Assembly (NCBI RefSeq): GCF_035658495.1 | Contig: NZ_CP141944.1 | Span: 388,501-452,500, forward strand | Direction of reading: 5' to 3' | DNA: 64,000 nucleotides | DNA from: Novosphingobium sp. RL4 | Lineage (GTDB): Bacteria > Pseudomonadota > Alphaproteobacteria > Sphingomonadales > Sphingomonadaceae | Part shown: positions 1-10,822 of the stretch, piece after piece | How the letters are laid out: each line of letters begins with the position of its first letter | How positions within the stretch are numbered: position 1 is the stretch's first letter | Program-made: the position numbers and the translations under genes | The notes under the pieces: model-generated | Database searches by the model: none | What the model saw: the letters and a program-made list of their open reading frames with translations, nothing else | Told to the model about the DNA's origin: nothing

Positions 1-23
1 GTCATGCCGACAAAGCGCAAACG

Positions 24-58
24 AAAGGGGCCGCTTCCGGGAAGGAAGCGGCCCCTTT
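24..58 (-). terminator. Terminator hairpin after carD
   Basis: A perfect 15-bp stem (AAAGGGGCCGCTTCC at 24-38 with its complement at 44-58) closes a 5-nt loop. It lies 24 nt beyond the carD stop codon. Read on the minus strand it ends in CCCCTTT followed by CGTTTGCGCTTTG, a moderately T-rich tail. The symmetric AAA/TTT ends could also let it stop plus-strand transcription entering the window. Confidence 0.75.
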
Positions 59-82
59 GCGTGCGAGTAGCCCTGCGTCTGT

Positions 83-616
83 TCAGACTGCTTCAGCGCT
101 CTCGTAGTACTTCGGCGCATACTCGTTGAGGATCGCGAGGATCTTCTTCAGAGCTGCCGGTTCATCGGTCTTTTCCATGGCCGCGAGTTCGCGGGCCAGA
201 CGCGACGAAGCCGCTTCGAAGATCTGACGTTCGGAATAGCTCTGTTCCGGCTGATCGTCGGCACGGAACAGGTCGCGGGTCACTTCGGCGATCGAAACGA
301 GATCGCCCGAGTTGATCTTGGCTTCATACTCCTGGGCGCGGCGCGACCACATGGTGCGCTTTACCTTGGGCTTGCCCTTGAGCGTGTCGAGAGCTTCGCG
401 CAGGGTCTTGTCCGACGACAGCTTGCGCATGCCGATCGATTCGACCTTGTTCACAGGAACGCGCAGGGTCATGCGCTCTTTTTCGAAACGCAGCACGTAG
501 AGGTCGAGCTGCATCCCGGCAATTTCCTGCTTCTGCAACTCGATCACACGGCCTACGCCGTGCTTGGGATAAACGACGTAATCTCCAACATCGAAGGCAT
601 CGGCCCTGGTTGCCAT
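83..616 (-). CDS. carD: CarD/CdnL-type RNA polymerase-binding regulator
   Basis: A 177-residue CarD_CdnL_TRCF family protein. The N-terminal RNAP-interaction domain shows as GDYVVYPKHGVGRV at about residues 11-24, and the rest is the helical, basic C-terminal half. Family members bind the RNA polymerase beta subunit and stabilise open promoter complexes, notably at rRNA promoters. The start is set at ATG 616, which has AAAGGA about 8 nt upstream; the frame stays open 27 more codons with no family similarity. It is the last gene of the co-oriented helicase-S4-fdxA-carD block, but 343 nt separate it from fdxA, so it probably has its own promoter. Confidence 0.9.
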   Translation of the reverse strand: MATRADAFDVGDYVVYPKHGVGRVIELQKQEIAGMQLDLYVLRFEKERMTLRVPVNKVESIGMRKLSSDKTLREALDTLKGKPKVKRTMWSRRAQEYEAKINSGDLVSIAEVTRDLFRADDQPEQSYSERQIFEAASSRLARELAAMEKTDEPAALKKILAILNEYAPKYYESAEAV

Positions 617-959
617 GTATCGTCCTTTCACCTGCAGAGGTTCGTTGCCATACCTACGGTGAGAGAAACCCGGGTGGATGCGACTGTGAAAACGCAAAAG
701 CGCCTTCGCCGCCCGGTCAGATTACTCTCCCAGCCGTTTGCTTTTCGAACCCTGCCTCGCAATGAAAATGCCTGCCAAACGGGCAGAAGGCCCGGGCAGT
801 TGGGGTATTATATAGCATCGATGTGATAAAATTACCAGAGGCGAGCTAACGGTTAGCCGTTGCCCGCCCCAGGGTGTGCCGATGCGGGTCAGGAGGGCCC
901 GCCAAGTGCCTAATACGCTAGGGAAACCGGTTCCCTGGCGCAAGGTTCCGTGTCGAAGA
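617..959. other. Intergenic region between fdxA and carD
   Basis: No gene is supported in these 343 nt. On the minus strand a good -10 element (TATAAT, complement of 807-812) could drive carD with a leader of about 180 nt, but no convincing -35 lies at the right distance. A 13-bp perfect dyad (GCTAAC-g-GTTAGC, 845-857) sits upstream of it. An imperfect dyad at 921-935 (GGGAA...TTCCC) lies just past the fdxA stop and may be a weak terminator. Promoter and operator roles are inference. Confidence 0.35.
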
Positions 960-1298
960 TCAGTCGCCTTCGCCGGGCTCGGGCGAGAAATATTTTTCGA
1001 GCTTTCCTTCCTCGCCGCGCATTTCGTCCGCGTCTTCCGGCGCGTCCTTCTTGGTGGTGAGGTTGGGCCATTCCGCCGAATACTTGGCGTTCAGTTCGAG
1101 CCACTGCTCAAGCCCGCTCTCGGTATCGGGCAGGATCGCTTCGGCGGGGCACTCAGGCTCGCAGACGCCGCAGTCGATGCATTCGCTGGGATTGATGACC
1201 AGCATGTTCTCGCCTTCGTAGAAGCAGTCCACCGGACAGACTTCGACGCAATCCATGTACTTGCACCGGATGCAATTGTCGGTGACGACATAGGTCAT
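960..1298 (-). CDS. fdxA: Seven-iron ferredoxin FdxA (3Fe-4S/4Fe-4S)
   Basis: A 112-residue ferredoxin, the usual length for the family. Cysteines 9, 17 and 50 are placed to bind the [3Fe-4S] cluster, and 21, 40, 43 and 46 the [4Fe-4S] cluster, as in Azotobacter-type ferredoxin I; C12 and C25 are extra. The acidic C-terminal third is typical. It acts as a cytoplasmic low-potential electron carrier. The start ATG at 1298 lies 15 nt past the stop of the S4 gene, so the two are probably co-transcribed with the helicase gene. The electron-transfer partner is not apparent here. Confidence 0.95.
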   Translation of the reverse strand: MTYVVTDNCIRCKYMDCVEVCPVDCFYEGENMLVINPSECIDCGVCEPECPAEAILPDTESGLEQWLELNAKYSAEWPNLTTKKDAPEDADEMRGEEGKLEKYFSPEPGEGD

Positions 1299-1313
1299 GG
1301 CTGCGTATTCCTC

Positions 1314-1610
1314 TTAGAAGGCCTCGTTTCGGTTGGCCGCTGCTATGGGAACATCGGCCCCCGCGTCAAGCACTCTGTAGCAGGCTTGCACCTCGGGGGC
1401 AGGGCCGCGGCGCTCCGGAAGGGAAAGGATTTCTATCACCCGGACGCCTCCAGCTGTCGGAACGGTGAGCACATCGCCCGGCCCGACCTTCTGATGGGCC
1501 CGTTCGACGCGGCGGCCGTTGAGCCGGATATGGCCATCTTCCGCCATCGCCTGGGCAAGGGGGCGCGTTTTGGTGAGGCGCAGGAACCAGAGAAGCTTGT
1601 CGATCCTCAT
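1314..1610 (-). CDS. S4-domain RNA-binding protein (HslR-like)
   Basis: A 98-residue protein that is almost entirely one S4 RNA-binding domain. It opens with MRIDKLLWFLRLTKTR and has the core GHIRLNGRRVE followed by VGPGDVLTVP, the pattern of HslR/Hsp15-type proteins. Hsp15 recognises 50S subunits carrying a stalled peptidyl-tRNA; whether this protein does the same is inferred from the family. It begins 21 nt after the helicase stop and ends 15 nt before fdxA, which supports one operon. Confidence 0.85.
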   Translation of the reverse strand: MRIDKLLWFLRLTKTRPLAQAMAEDGHIRLNGRRVERAHQKVGPGDVLTVPTAGGVRVIEILSLPERRGPAPEVQACYRVLDAGADVPIAAANRNEAF

Positions 1611-1631
1611 TCTTGCCCTGCCTCCCTCTCG

Positions 1632-4304
<2,673 letters not shown>

Positions 4305-4441
4305 CGAAAACCGGGGTGGAAATCCACAGTGTTAGCTGGAGATTAACCTTGAGGGGGCAGAAGGTCGCCCCATGAGCCGCCGGTTCGCGGGATCGGGCCG
4401 GGGCCGACAGGTCGTTTGCAGCACGCGCCGCAAGTTCGGGC

Positions 4442-6061
4442 GTGAACGCGGGAAGTGGCAATTTGTTCAGGGCACAGGATCAGGGTGGCGATGGCGCGGC
4501 GCATGTCGCGGCGCTCTCGCACGACCAGGTGCTGCACGATCATGCGCCGGAATCCGGCGTTTCGATTCCCGGGAAACCGCCGATCCTGACCCGCTGGAAG
4601 CAGGGTATCGAACGCTGGTGCCATGATGCCGAGATCGCGCCGGACCTGGCCTGCGATATCGGCAGTCGCCGCTGGTTCCGGGGGCTTGCCACGCTGCTGG
4701 GCCTCAGTGCCGCGGCCATTGCCATGTGGCCCGATTTCGCCGCGGTGGAAGCGGCCACCGCGATGCCGATCGCCGATCGCAGCCGCGACGAGTTTCGCAG
4801 CCAGACCATTTCACCGCTGGCGCTGGGTGCCGACAGCGGCCGCCACATGGGTGCGAGCCCGCTGGTGCGTCCGCTGGCCGGGGTGCCGGAGCGTCCCTCG
4901 ATCCAGATCGTCTCGACGCTGGCGCAGGGGGACAGTTTCGCCCGCATGATGGAGCGGGTTGGCGTGGGGGCGACGGACGTCTCGCAGATTGCGGGGCTCG
5001 TGAGTCAGGCGGTGCCGTTGGGCGATCTTTCCTCCGGCACGCGTTTCGACATTACCATGGGCCGCCGCCCGGCACCGAACGCTCCTCGGGCGATGGACTC
5101 GATGGATTTCCGCGCCCGCTTCGATCTCGATATTTCGGTGGAGCGTGGTCCCGGCGGCAACCTTGCGCTGGTGCGCCATCCGATCCGCGTGGACGAGACG
5201 CCGCTGCGCATTCGCGGCACGGTGGGTTCAAGCCTTTACCGTTCCGCCCGCAATGCAGGCGCGCCGGTGGGGGCGATCCAGTCCTACCTGCGCGCCATCG
5301 ACAAGTATCTGAGCCTGGAAAGCGACATTGCCGCGCAGGACCAGTTCGACATCGTCGTTGCCTACAAGCGCTCCGCCAAGGGCGAGCGCGAGGTGGGAGA
5401 ACTGCTCTATGCCGGGCTCGATCACGGCGGGAAACCGCGCGTGCAATTGCTGCGCTGGGGCAAGGACGGCGAAATGTTCGCCGCATCCGCGCTTACCCAG
5501 GCACGAGGGGCGCCGGGAGGAATGCCGGTCGCCGGGCACATGACCTCGCCTTACGGCAAGCGCCGTCATCCAATTCTCGGCTACGTTCGCATGCACGCCG
5601 GGATCGACTACGGCGCGGCCTATGGCTCGCCGATCTATGCCGTGGCCGACGGCGTGGTGAACTTTGCGGGACGGCATGGCGGGCACGGCAATTATGTGCG
5701 CCTGAGCCACGGAGGCGGACTCGATACCGGCTATGGCCACATGAGCCGTATCGCCGTGGCCCGAGGCGCGCGGGTCAAGGCCGGGCAGGTGATCGGCTAT
5801 GTCGGCTCGACGGGCCTTTCCACCGGGCCGCATCTTCACTTCGAAGCCTATCGCGGGGGGCAGACGATCAATCCGTCGGGTCTGCGTTTCATTTCGCGAC
5901 CGCAGATCGACGGCAAGGAGAAGGATGCCTTCAAGGCGCGAATGAACGCGCTGCTCGGCGTCCAGCCCGGCGAGGCGCTTGGCGATATCGCCGCCCCCGC
6001 CGACGGCCCGACCGAAGCGCAGCGCGAGATCGACCGGCTGGCCCCCAAACCGGCCGAATAA
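4442..6061 (+). CDS. M23 family metallopeptidase (murein endopeptidase-like)
   Basis: A 539-residue protein with one N-terminal membrane segment (roughly residues 80-100, around RGLATLLGLSAAAIAMW) and a C-terminal LytM/M23 domain. The zinc-binding HAGIDYG is near residue 385 and GPHLHFE near 463. Such proteins cleave peptidoglycan cross-links in the periplasm. The GTG start at 4442 has no strong ribosome-binding site, and a later start is possible because the first 70 or so residues look unstructured. Transcription is divergent from the helicase gene. Confidence 0.85.
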   Translation: MNAGSGNLFRAQDQGGDGAAHVAALSHDQVLHDHAPESGVSIPGKPPILTRWKQGIERWCHDAEIAPDLACDIGSRRWFRGLATLLGLSAAAIAMWPDFAAVEAATAMPIADRSRDEFRSQTISPLALGADSGRHMGASPLVRPLAGVPERPSIQIVSTLAQGDSFARMMERVGVGATDVSQIAGLVSQAVPLGDLSSGTRFDITMGRRPAPNAPRAMDSMDFRARFDLDISVERGPGGNLALVRHPIRVDETPLRIRGTVGSSLYRSARNAGAPVGAIQSYLRAIDKYLSLESDIAAQDQFDIVVAYKRSAKGEREVGELLYAGLDHGGKPRVQLLRWGKDGEMFAASALTQARGAPGGMPVAGHMTSPYGKRRHPILGYVRMHAGIDYGAAYGSPIYAVADGVVNFAGRHGGHGNYVRLSHGGGLDTGYGHMSRIAVARGARVKAGQVIGYVGSTGLSTGPHLHFEAYRGGQTINPSGLRFISRPQIDGKEKDAFKARMNALLGVQPGEALGDIAAPADGPTEAQREIDRLAPKPAE

Positions 6062-6149
6062 GGGCGCTGCCGTTTCGCACAACCTCGGTTGATGCCTTGG
6101 ACAGTCCGTCTCATTGAACCGCCTGCGCTTTTCCGGCAATCACCCTGTC

Positions 6150-7145
6150 ATGACCGGAGCATATCCCCACACCCGCCTGCGCCGCGCGCGCGCCACGGCC
6201 TGGAGCCGCGCCATGCACCGTGAGACGGTGCTGACCCCTGCCGACCTGATCTGGCCGGTCTTCGTGACCGAGGGAACGGGCGTCGAACAGCCCATCGCCT
6301 CGCTGCCGGGCGTGTCGCGCTGGTCGGTGGACCTGATGGTCCAGCGTGCCAAAGAAGCGGCGGATCTCGGCATTCCCTGCCTTGCGCTGTTCCCCGACAC
6401 CCAGCCCGACCGGCGCAGCGATAACGGCGCCGAAGCGCTCAACCCCGACAACCTCATGTGCCGCGCGCTGCGCGCCATCCGCGATGAACTTGGCGACCGG
6501 ATCGGCCTGCTGACCGATGTCGCACTCGATCCCTATACCAGCCACGGGCAGGACGGGCTCGTGGACGACGACGGCTACGTGCTCAATGACGAGACGGTGG
6601 AAGTGCTGGTCGGCCAGTCGCTGAATCAGGCGCGGGCAGGGGCCGACATCATCGCCCCCTCCGACATGATGGACGGCCGCATCGGCGCCATTCGCGATGC
6701 ACTGGAGGACGAGGGCTTCGTCAACGTCCAGATCATGAGCTACGCCGCGAAATATGCCTCGGCGTTCTACGGTCCGTTCCGCGACGCGGTGAACACGCGC
6801 GGCCTGCTCAAGGGTGACAAGAAGACCTACCAGATGGACCCGGCCAATGCCGAGGAAGCGCTGCGCGAGGTCGAGATGGATCTCGATGAAGGCGCCGACA
6901 GCGTCATGGTCAAGCCGGGCCTGCCCTATCTCGATATTCTGCGCCGGGTGAAGGAAACCTTCGAGGTTCCCGTTTTCGCCTATCAGGTTTCGGGCGAGTA
7001 CGCGATGATCGAGGCGGCGGTAGCGGCCGGCGCGGCGGACCGCGATGCGATGGTGCTGGAAACCCTTCTGGCCTTCAAGCGGGCGGGCGCTTCGGGGGTG
7101 CTGACATATCACGCCGTCCACGCCGCACGCCTCCTGCAGAAGTGA
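6150..7145 (+). CDS. hemB: Delta-aminolevulinic acid dehydratase (porphobilinogen synthase)
   Basis: A 331-residue HemB that condenses two 5-aminolevulinate molecules to porphobilinogen in tetrapyrrole synthesis. The Schiff-base region MVKPGLPYLD is near residue 253, the downstream YQVSGEYAM motif follows, and the other active-site lysine region (SYAAKYASAFYGPFRD) lies earlier. ATG 6150 gives the canonical family N-terminus (MTGAYPHTRLRR); an upstream TTG at 6114 would add 12 unsupported residues. The acetyltransferase gene follows after 4 nt. Confidence 0.95.
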   Translation: MTGAYPHTRLRRARATAWSRAMHRETVLTPADLIWPVFVTEGTGVEQPIASLPGVSRWSVDLMVQRAKEAADLGIPCLALFPDTQPDRRSDNGAEALNPDNLMCRALRAIRDELGDRIGLLTDVALDPYTSHGQDGLVDDDGYVLNDETVEVLVGQSLNQARAGADIIAPSDMMDGRIGAIRDALEDEGFVNVQIMSYAAKYASAFYGPFRDAVNTRGLLKGDKKTYQMDPANAEEALREVEMDLDEGADSVMVKPGLPYLDILRRVKETFEVPVFAYQVSGEYAMIEAAVAAGAADRDAMVLETLLAFKRAGASGVLTYHAVHAARLLQK

Positions 7146-7149
7146 CGTC

Positions 7150-7725
7150 ATGACGGCGTTCCGACTGGAGACGGACCGTCTGGTGCTGCGAAACTGGCAA
7201 CCGGGCGACATCGCGCGCTTCGCCGAAGTCACCAATACCCCGCAGGTCATGCGCTGGCTGGGCGGGGTGATGGATGCGGAGCGGCTGGCGGCTTCGGAAG
7301 CCCGGATGCTCGGCTTCCATGAAAGCTGGGGGCACACGTTCTGGATCGCCGAGCGGAAGGCCGATGGCGGTGACCTGTCCGGGGAGATGCTCGGCTTTTG
7401 CGGTCTCAAGAAGATCGACGCGCCGGGGGCTTCGTTCCTCGGCGCGTTCGAGATCGGCTGGCGGCTGCGCAGTGACTCGCACGGCAAGGGCTATGCGAAG
7501 GAAGCCGCCGCCGCCTCGCTCGATGCCGGCTTCGGGCAGTTCGGCGCGGAGGAAATCTTCGCCATCACCGTGATCGAGAACGAGCCGAGCTGGGGGCTCA
7601 TGCGCCGTCTGGGCATGCGTCGGCGCCAGGAACTCGATTACGACGACTTGCGCTTCGAGCCACCGCTGCGGCACACCATCGTTTATTCGATCACGCGCGA
7701 GGAATGGGCCGCGCAGCCGCGCTGA
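7150..7725 (+). CDS. GNAT family N-acetyltransferase (RimJ/RimL type)
   Basis: A 191-residue acetyltransferase of the Acetyltransf_3 type. It begins LETDRLVLRNWQPGD, has the beta-4/acetyl-CoA signature GWRLRSDSHGKGYAKEA at about residues 105-121, and ends with a typical VIENEPSWGLMRRLGM strand-helix. Relatives acetylate protein N-termini, small amines or antibiotics; the substrate cannot be told here. It starts 4 nt after hemB and probably shares its transcript. Confidence 0.8.
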   Translation: MTAFRLETDRLVLRNWQPGDIARFAEVTNTPQVMRWLGGVMDAERLAASEARMLGFHESWGHTFWIAERKADGGDLSGEMLGFCGLKKIDAPGASFLGAFEIGWRLRSDSHGKGYAKEAAAASLDAGFGQFGAEEIFAITVIENEPSWGLMRRLGMRRRQELDYDDLRFEPPLRHTIVYSITREEWAAQPR

Positions 7726-7750
7726 ACCGGCGCGGCGGGAAGAGGGCAGG

Positions 7751-8314
7751 ATGATTCAGAACCGAACCGATATCACCGTGGCCGCCATCCACGGCAAGGC
7801 GCCCCGGATTCATTCGAGCGCCTTCATCGCCCCCGGCTGCCGTATCATCGGCGATGTCGAGATCGGGCCGGATGTCAGCATCTGGTACAACTGCGTGATC
7901 CGCGCCGACGTCAATCGCGTCGTGATCGGCGCGCGGACCAATGTGCAGGACGGCACCGTGATTCATTGCGACAGCCCCAAGCCCAGCCGGCCGGAAGGCT
8001 ATGCGACGCTCATCGGGGAAGACGTGCTGATCGGGCACATGGCGATGATTCACGGCTCTACGCTGGAAGACCGCGCCTTCGTCGGCCTCGGCGCGATCGT
8101 GATGGACGGCAGCCATATCGAATCCGATGGCATGCTGGCGGCGGGTGCGCAGCTTACCGGCAAGCGCATCGGTGCAAGACAGCTCTGGATGGGGCGACCG
8201 GCGAAGTACCTGCGCGACCTCGATGACGATGCCATCGCGGCCAATCAAGCCGGTGTGAAAGGCTATGTCGTGAATGGCCGTCTCCATGCCGAGGCGCTGG
8301 GTCTGGAAGGCTGA
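7751..8314 (+). CDS. Gamma-carbonic anhydrase family protein (left-handed beta-helix)
   Basis: A 187-residue hexapeptide-repeat protein of the YrdA/PaaY gamma-carbonic anhydrase-like group. Ligand histidines are placed as expected in NVQDGTVIHC and IGHMAMIHG. The left-handed beta-helix repeats are seen from GCRIIGDVEIG onwards, and the protein ends in an alpha-helix. Many members bind metal without measurable anhydrase activity, so catalysis is uncertain. The stop overlaps the ATG of the next gene (TGATG), suggesting translational coupling. Confidence 0.85.
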   Translation: MIQNRTDITVAAIHGKAPRIHSSAFIAPGCRIIGDVEIGPDVSIWYNCVIRADVNRVVIGARTNVQDGTVIHCDSPKPSRPEGYATLIGEDVLIGHMAMIHGSTLEDRAFVGLGAIVMDGSHIESDGMLAAGAQLTGKRIGARQLWMGRPAKYLRDLDDDAIAANQAGVKGYVVNGRLHAEALGLEG

Positions 8315-8595
8315 TGGCCAAGCCGAAGGCCATGTTGCCGCCGGCAGAGGCCGTGCGCGCCCTGATCGATTCCGAACAAAGGCTGGCAGTGCGCGTCACG
8401 CCCGGCGCGAAAGTGGAAACGCTGGAGATCGTCGACGGCCGCGTTCTGGTGAAAGTGCGGGCCAAGCCGGAAGACGGCAAGGCGAACGAGGCGGTGCGCA
8501 CACTGCTGGCCGCTGCCCTGGATCTCGCGCCGTCACGGCTGGAATTGTTGCGCGGCGCAACTTCGCGCGAGAAGCAGTTCCACGTGGAACGTTGA
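8314..8595 (+). CDS. DUF167/YggU family protein
   Basis: A 93-residue DUF167 protein, recognised from RVTPGAKVETLEI, VKVRAKPEDGKANEAV and the C-terminal LELLRGATSREKQF. The family has a known fold but no firm function. It overlaps the carbonic anhydrase-like gene by one base. The last codons (encoding F-H-V-E) contain a perfect parS-type palindrome at 8577-8590. Confidence 0.85.
   Translation: MAKPKAMLPPAEAVRALIDSEQRLAVRVTPGAKVETLEIVDGRVLVKVRAKPEDGKANEAVRTLLAAALDLAPSRLELLRGATSREKQFHVER
8577..8590. other. parS-like ParB-binding palindrome (copy 1)
   Basis: GTTCCACGTGGAAC is a perfect 14-bp palindrome identical to the core of the chromosomal parS site known from Pseudomonas and close to the general bacterial consensus. 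The outer bases (A and G) do not match the 16-bp form. It overlaps the 3' end of the DUF167 gene. Confidence 0.6.
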
Positions 8596-8599
8596 CGGA

Positions 8600-8619
8600 G
8601 GCAGGGCGGCGGCCCTGCC
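8600..8619. terminator. Hairpin between convergent DUF167 and haemoglobin genes
   Basis: GGCAGGGC (8600-8607) pairs with GCCCTGCC (8612-8619) around a 4-nt loop. It lies in the 56-nt gap between convergent genes, but there is no T-tract on either strand, so it is a weak terminator candidate at best. Confidence 0.35.
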
Positions 8620-8651
8620 GATCGCCGTGGCGCGCGGCGAAGCCGGGCAGT

Positions 8652-9053
8652 CTATCGCGCCATTCCCCGGGCCATCCGGGTCAGCACATCGGTCATGGCC
8701 TGCGCGATGTTGGCAGGTTCGGGTGCGACCTCGGCAATGGCGCGGGCCATCGCTTCCGCCCATTGTTCGGCCGTCATGCGATCGATGGGAAAGTCCTTGT
8801 GCAGGCTCATCATGCATTTGCCGGGATTGGCCTCGAACCAGTCACGCGGGCCGCCCGCCCAACCGGCGAGGAAGCGGGGCAGTGAGCGGCGCATCGGTTC
8901 GAGGTCTTCGGCATGCATCGCCCGAAGTTCGGCATAGGCCGGGTTCTGCTCCATCAGGTCGTAGAAACGATTGGCGATTGCCTCGAATACGGGCGCGCCG
9001 CCGATCATGTCGTGCGGGGTAGCGGGGGCTTCGGTCTGGGTCGTCACGGGCAA
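8652..9053 (-). CDS. Group II truncated haemoglobin
   Basis: A 133-residue truncated haemoglobin. The core FYDLMEQNPAYAELRAMH, then LPRFLAGWAGGPRDWFE and HKDFPIDRMTAEQWAEAM, follow the group II pattern; the histidine in SLHKDFPI is in the position of the proximal haem ligand. Group II members bind O2 or NO and are linked to nitrosative or oxidative stress. It lies 68 nt downstream of the DNA ligase gene in the same direction, with a parS-like site in the gap. Co-transcription with the repair genes is possible but unproven. Confidence 0.85.
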   Translation of the reverse strand: MPVTTQTEAPATPHDMIGGAPVFEAIANRFYDLMEQNPAYAELRAMHAEDLEPMRRSLPRFLAGWAGGPRDWFEANPGKCMMSLHKDFPIDRMTAEQWAEAMARAIAEVAPEPANIAQAMTDVLTRMARGMAR

Positions 9054-9097
9054 AACTCCGGGCGCGGAAAGGAGAGCATCCCCGCTCTAGCCGATCT

Positions 9098-9111
9098 GTT
9101 CCACGTGGAAC
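9098..9111. other. parS-like ParB-binding palindrome (copy 2)
   Basis: A second perfect GTTCCACGTGGAAC, here preceded by T, so 15 of 16 bases match TGTTCCACGTGGAACA. It lies in the intergenic gap between the truncated-haemoglobin start and the ligase stop, 521 bp from copy 1. ParB/Spo0J nucleates on such sites to organise the origin region. Confidence 0.65.
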
Positions 9112-9121
9112 TTGATCCCGG

Positions 9122-10726
9122 TCAATCCCGGATCATGGCCTTCAGGGTCTCAATCCGGTCCGCCTCATGGGCCGGCTTGTCCATGCGGATACGGTGAATG
9201 CGGGGGAAGCGCATGGCGAGGCCGGACTTGTGCCGCTTGCTGAGATGAACCGAATCGAAGGCCACTTCCAGCACCAGCGACTTGTCCGTCTCGCGCACCG
9301 GGCCGAAGCGATTGACGGTGTGGTTGCGGACGTGGCGGTCCAGCCATTTCAATTCCTCGTCCGTGAAGCCGAAGTAGGCCTTGCCGACCGGGAGCAGTTC
9401 CGCGCCGCCATTCGCGATATCGTCCGGGTCGCCGTCCCAGCAGCCGAAGGTGTAGTCGGAATAGAAGGACGAACGCTTTCCGCTGCCGCGCTGGGCGTAC
9501 ATCAGCACGCAGTCGATCAGCAGGGGATCGCGCTTCCACTTGTACCAGAGGCCGGTCTTGCGGCCGGCGACATAGGGACTGTCGCGGCGCTTGAGCATCA
9601 GCCCCTCGATCGCGTCGTCCCGTGCACGTTCGCGAATGGCGGCGAGTTCGGCGAAGTCGCTCGCGGGGATCACGGTGCTGAGATCGAAGTGCGCGGGATC
9701 GAGCCCGGGAACGAGCGCCTCCAGGCGCTCCCGCCGCACTCGCCAGGGAAGCGCGCGCAGGTCTTCGCCTTCGATGATGAGAGCATCATAGAGCCTCACG
9801 AATGCCGGATATTCCGCCAGCATCTTCCTGGACACCAGCTTGCGGCCGAGCCGCTGCTGAAGCGCGTTGAAGCTGGCGGCGCCGCCTTCCTCGCCGCCCT
9901 GGTGCATGCCGCGCACCAGCAGTTCGCCATCAAGCGCCGCGTCGATATGGAGTGCTGCGGCAATCTCGGGGAAGGTGCCGGAAATATCGTCGCCCGAGCG
10001 GGAGTAGACCCGCGTTTCCCCGGCAACGCGAACGACCTGCACGCGAATGCCATCCCACTTCCACTCGGCCGCATAGTCGGCAAGATCGAGCTCGGTATCC
10101 TCCAGCGGATGCGCCAGCATGAAGGGGCGGAACAGGGGCAGGTCTTCGGATGAGGGGGGCTCGGCGCCGTGGGCGGCCCAGTCGAACAGGGCGGCATAAG
10201 GAGGCTGCTGGCCGTGCCAGTGCTCCTCCACATCGTCTACGGGAACATCGAAAGCCTGCGCGAACGCGGTCTTGGCCAGTCGGGCCGAGATGCCGATCCG
10301 CATCGCGCCCGTGGCGAGCTTGAGCAGTGCATAGCGTCCTTCCGCATCGAGCCGGTCCAGCAGGCGCGGCAGTTCGGCCATGACATTGGCGCGGGTCATG
10401 CGGGAGAGGGCGTCCACGGCCTGGGTAACGGTCGGCGGATCGGGCGGGCTCTCGGGCCCGGGCCAGAGCAGGCTGGCAGTCTCGGCGGAATCGCCGACGT
10501 AATCCCGGCTCAGCGTCCAGAGGATCGGGTCGATCCGCTCGCCCATGAGGTTGCGGATCGTCGAGCTCTTCACGGCGGGAAAATCGAGCCCGTCCGTCAG
10601 CGCGGCCAGCGCCCATCCGCGATCGGGGTCAGGCGTATCATGCAGGTAGTCGGCCAGGAGCTTGAGCTTGGCGTTCCGGCTGCGGGTATAGACCAGAGCG
10701 TCCAGAAGGGCGGCGAAGCGTTCCAT
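9122..10726 (-). CDS. ATP-dependent DNA ligase (ligase-associated DNA-damage response type)
   Basis: A 534-residue ATP-dependent DNA ligase. An N-terminal helical DNA-binding domain comes first. The adenylation domain follows with the nucleotidyl lysine in EWKWDGIR, then YSRSGDDISGTFPE, ALDGELLV and GLMLKRRDSPYVAGRKTGLWYKWKRD (in pieces), and a C-terminal OB domain. This subfamily accompanies an MBL-fold exonuclease and an Lhr-type helicase in a proteobacterial DNA-damage operon. Here the exonuclease lies 96 nt upstream, but neither the helicase nor the PdeM-type phosphoesterase is adjacent. Confidence 0.9.
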   Translation of the reverse strand: MERFAALLDALVYTRSRNAKLKLLADYLHDTPDPDRGWALAALTDGLDFPAVKSSTIRNLMGERIDPILWTLSRDYVGDSAETASLLWPGPESPPDPPTVTQAVDALSRMTRANVMAELPRLLDRLDAEGRYALLKLATGAMRIGISARLAKTAFAQAFDVPVDDVEEHWHGQQPPYAALFDWAAHGAEPPSSEDLPLFRPFMLAHPLEDTELDLADYAAEWKWDGIRVQVVRVAGETRVYSRSGDDISGTFPEIAAALHIDAALDGELLVRGMHQGGEEGGAASFNALQQRLGRKLVSRKMLAEYPAFVRLYDALIIEGEDLRALPWRVRRERLEALVPGLDPAHFDLSTVIPASDFAELAAIRERARDDAIEGLMLKRRDSPYVAGRKTGLWYKWKRDPLLIDCVLMYAQRGSGKRSSFYSDYTFGCWDGDPDDIANGGAELLPVGKAYFGFTDEELKWLDRHVRNHTVNRFGPVRETDKSLVLEVAFDSVHLSKRHKSGLAMRFPRIHRIRMDKPAHEADRIETLKAMIRD

Positions 10727-10822
10727 CAGGGACAGGCAAAGCCGGACCGGCAGGGGCGCGGCTGCACGCTGACGGCGCGCTTTCCGGTTGCCGCGGGTTT
10801 GTGCGTCTTTGCGCGAATCCTC

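Noticed and set aside
925..949. EcfG-like GGAAC-N16-GGTT on the minus strand upstream of carD
   Set aside because: The -10 is off consensus and it would give a leader of about 300 nt; a simple TATAAT at 807-812 is a better candidate.
6114..6149. Upstream TTG start for hemB
   Set aside because: It adds 12 residues with no family match; ATG 6150 gives the normal N-terminus.
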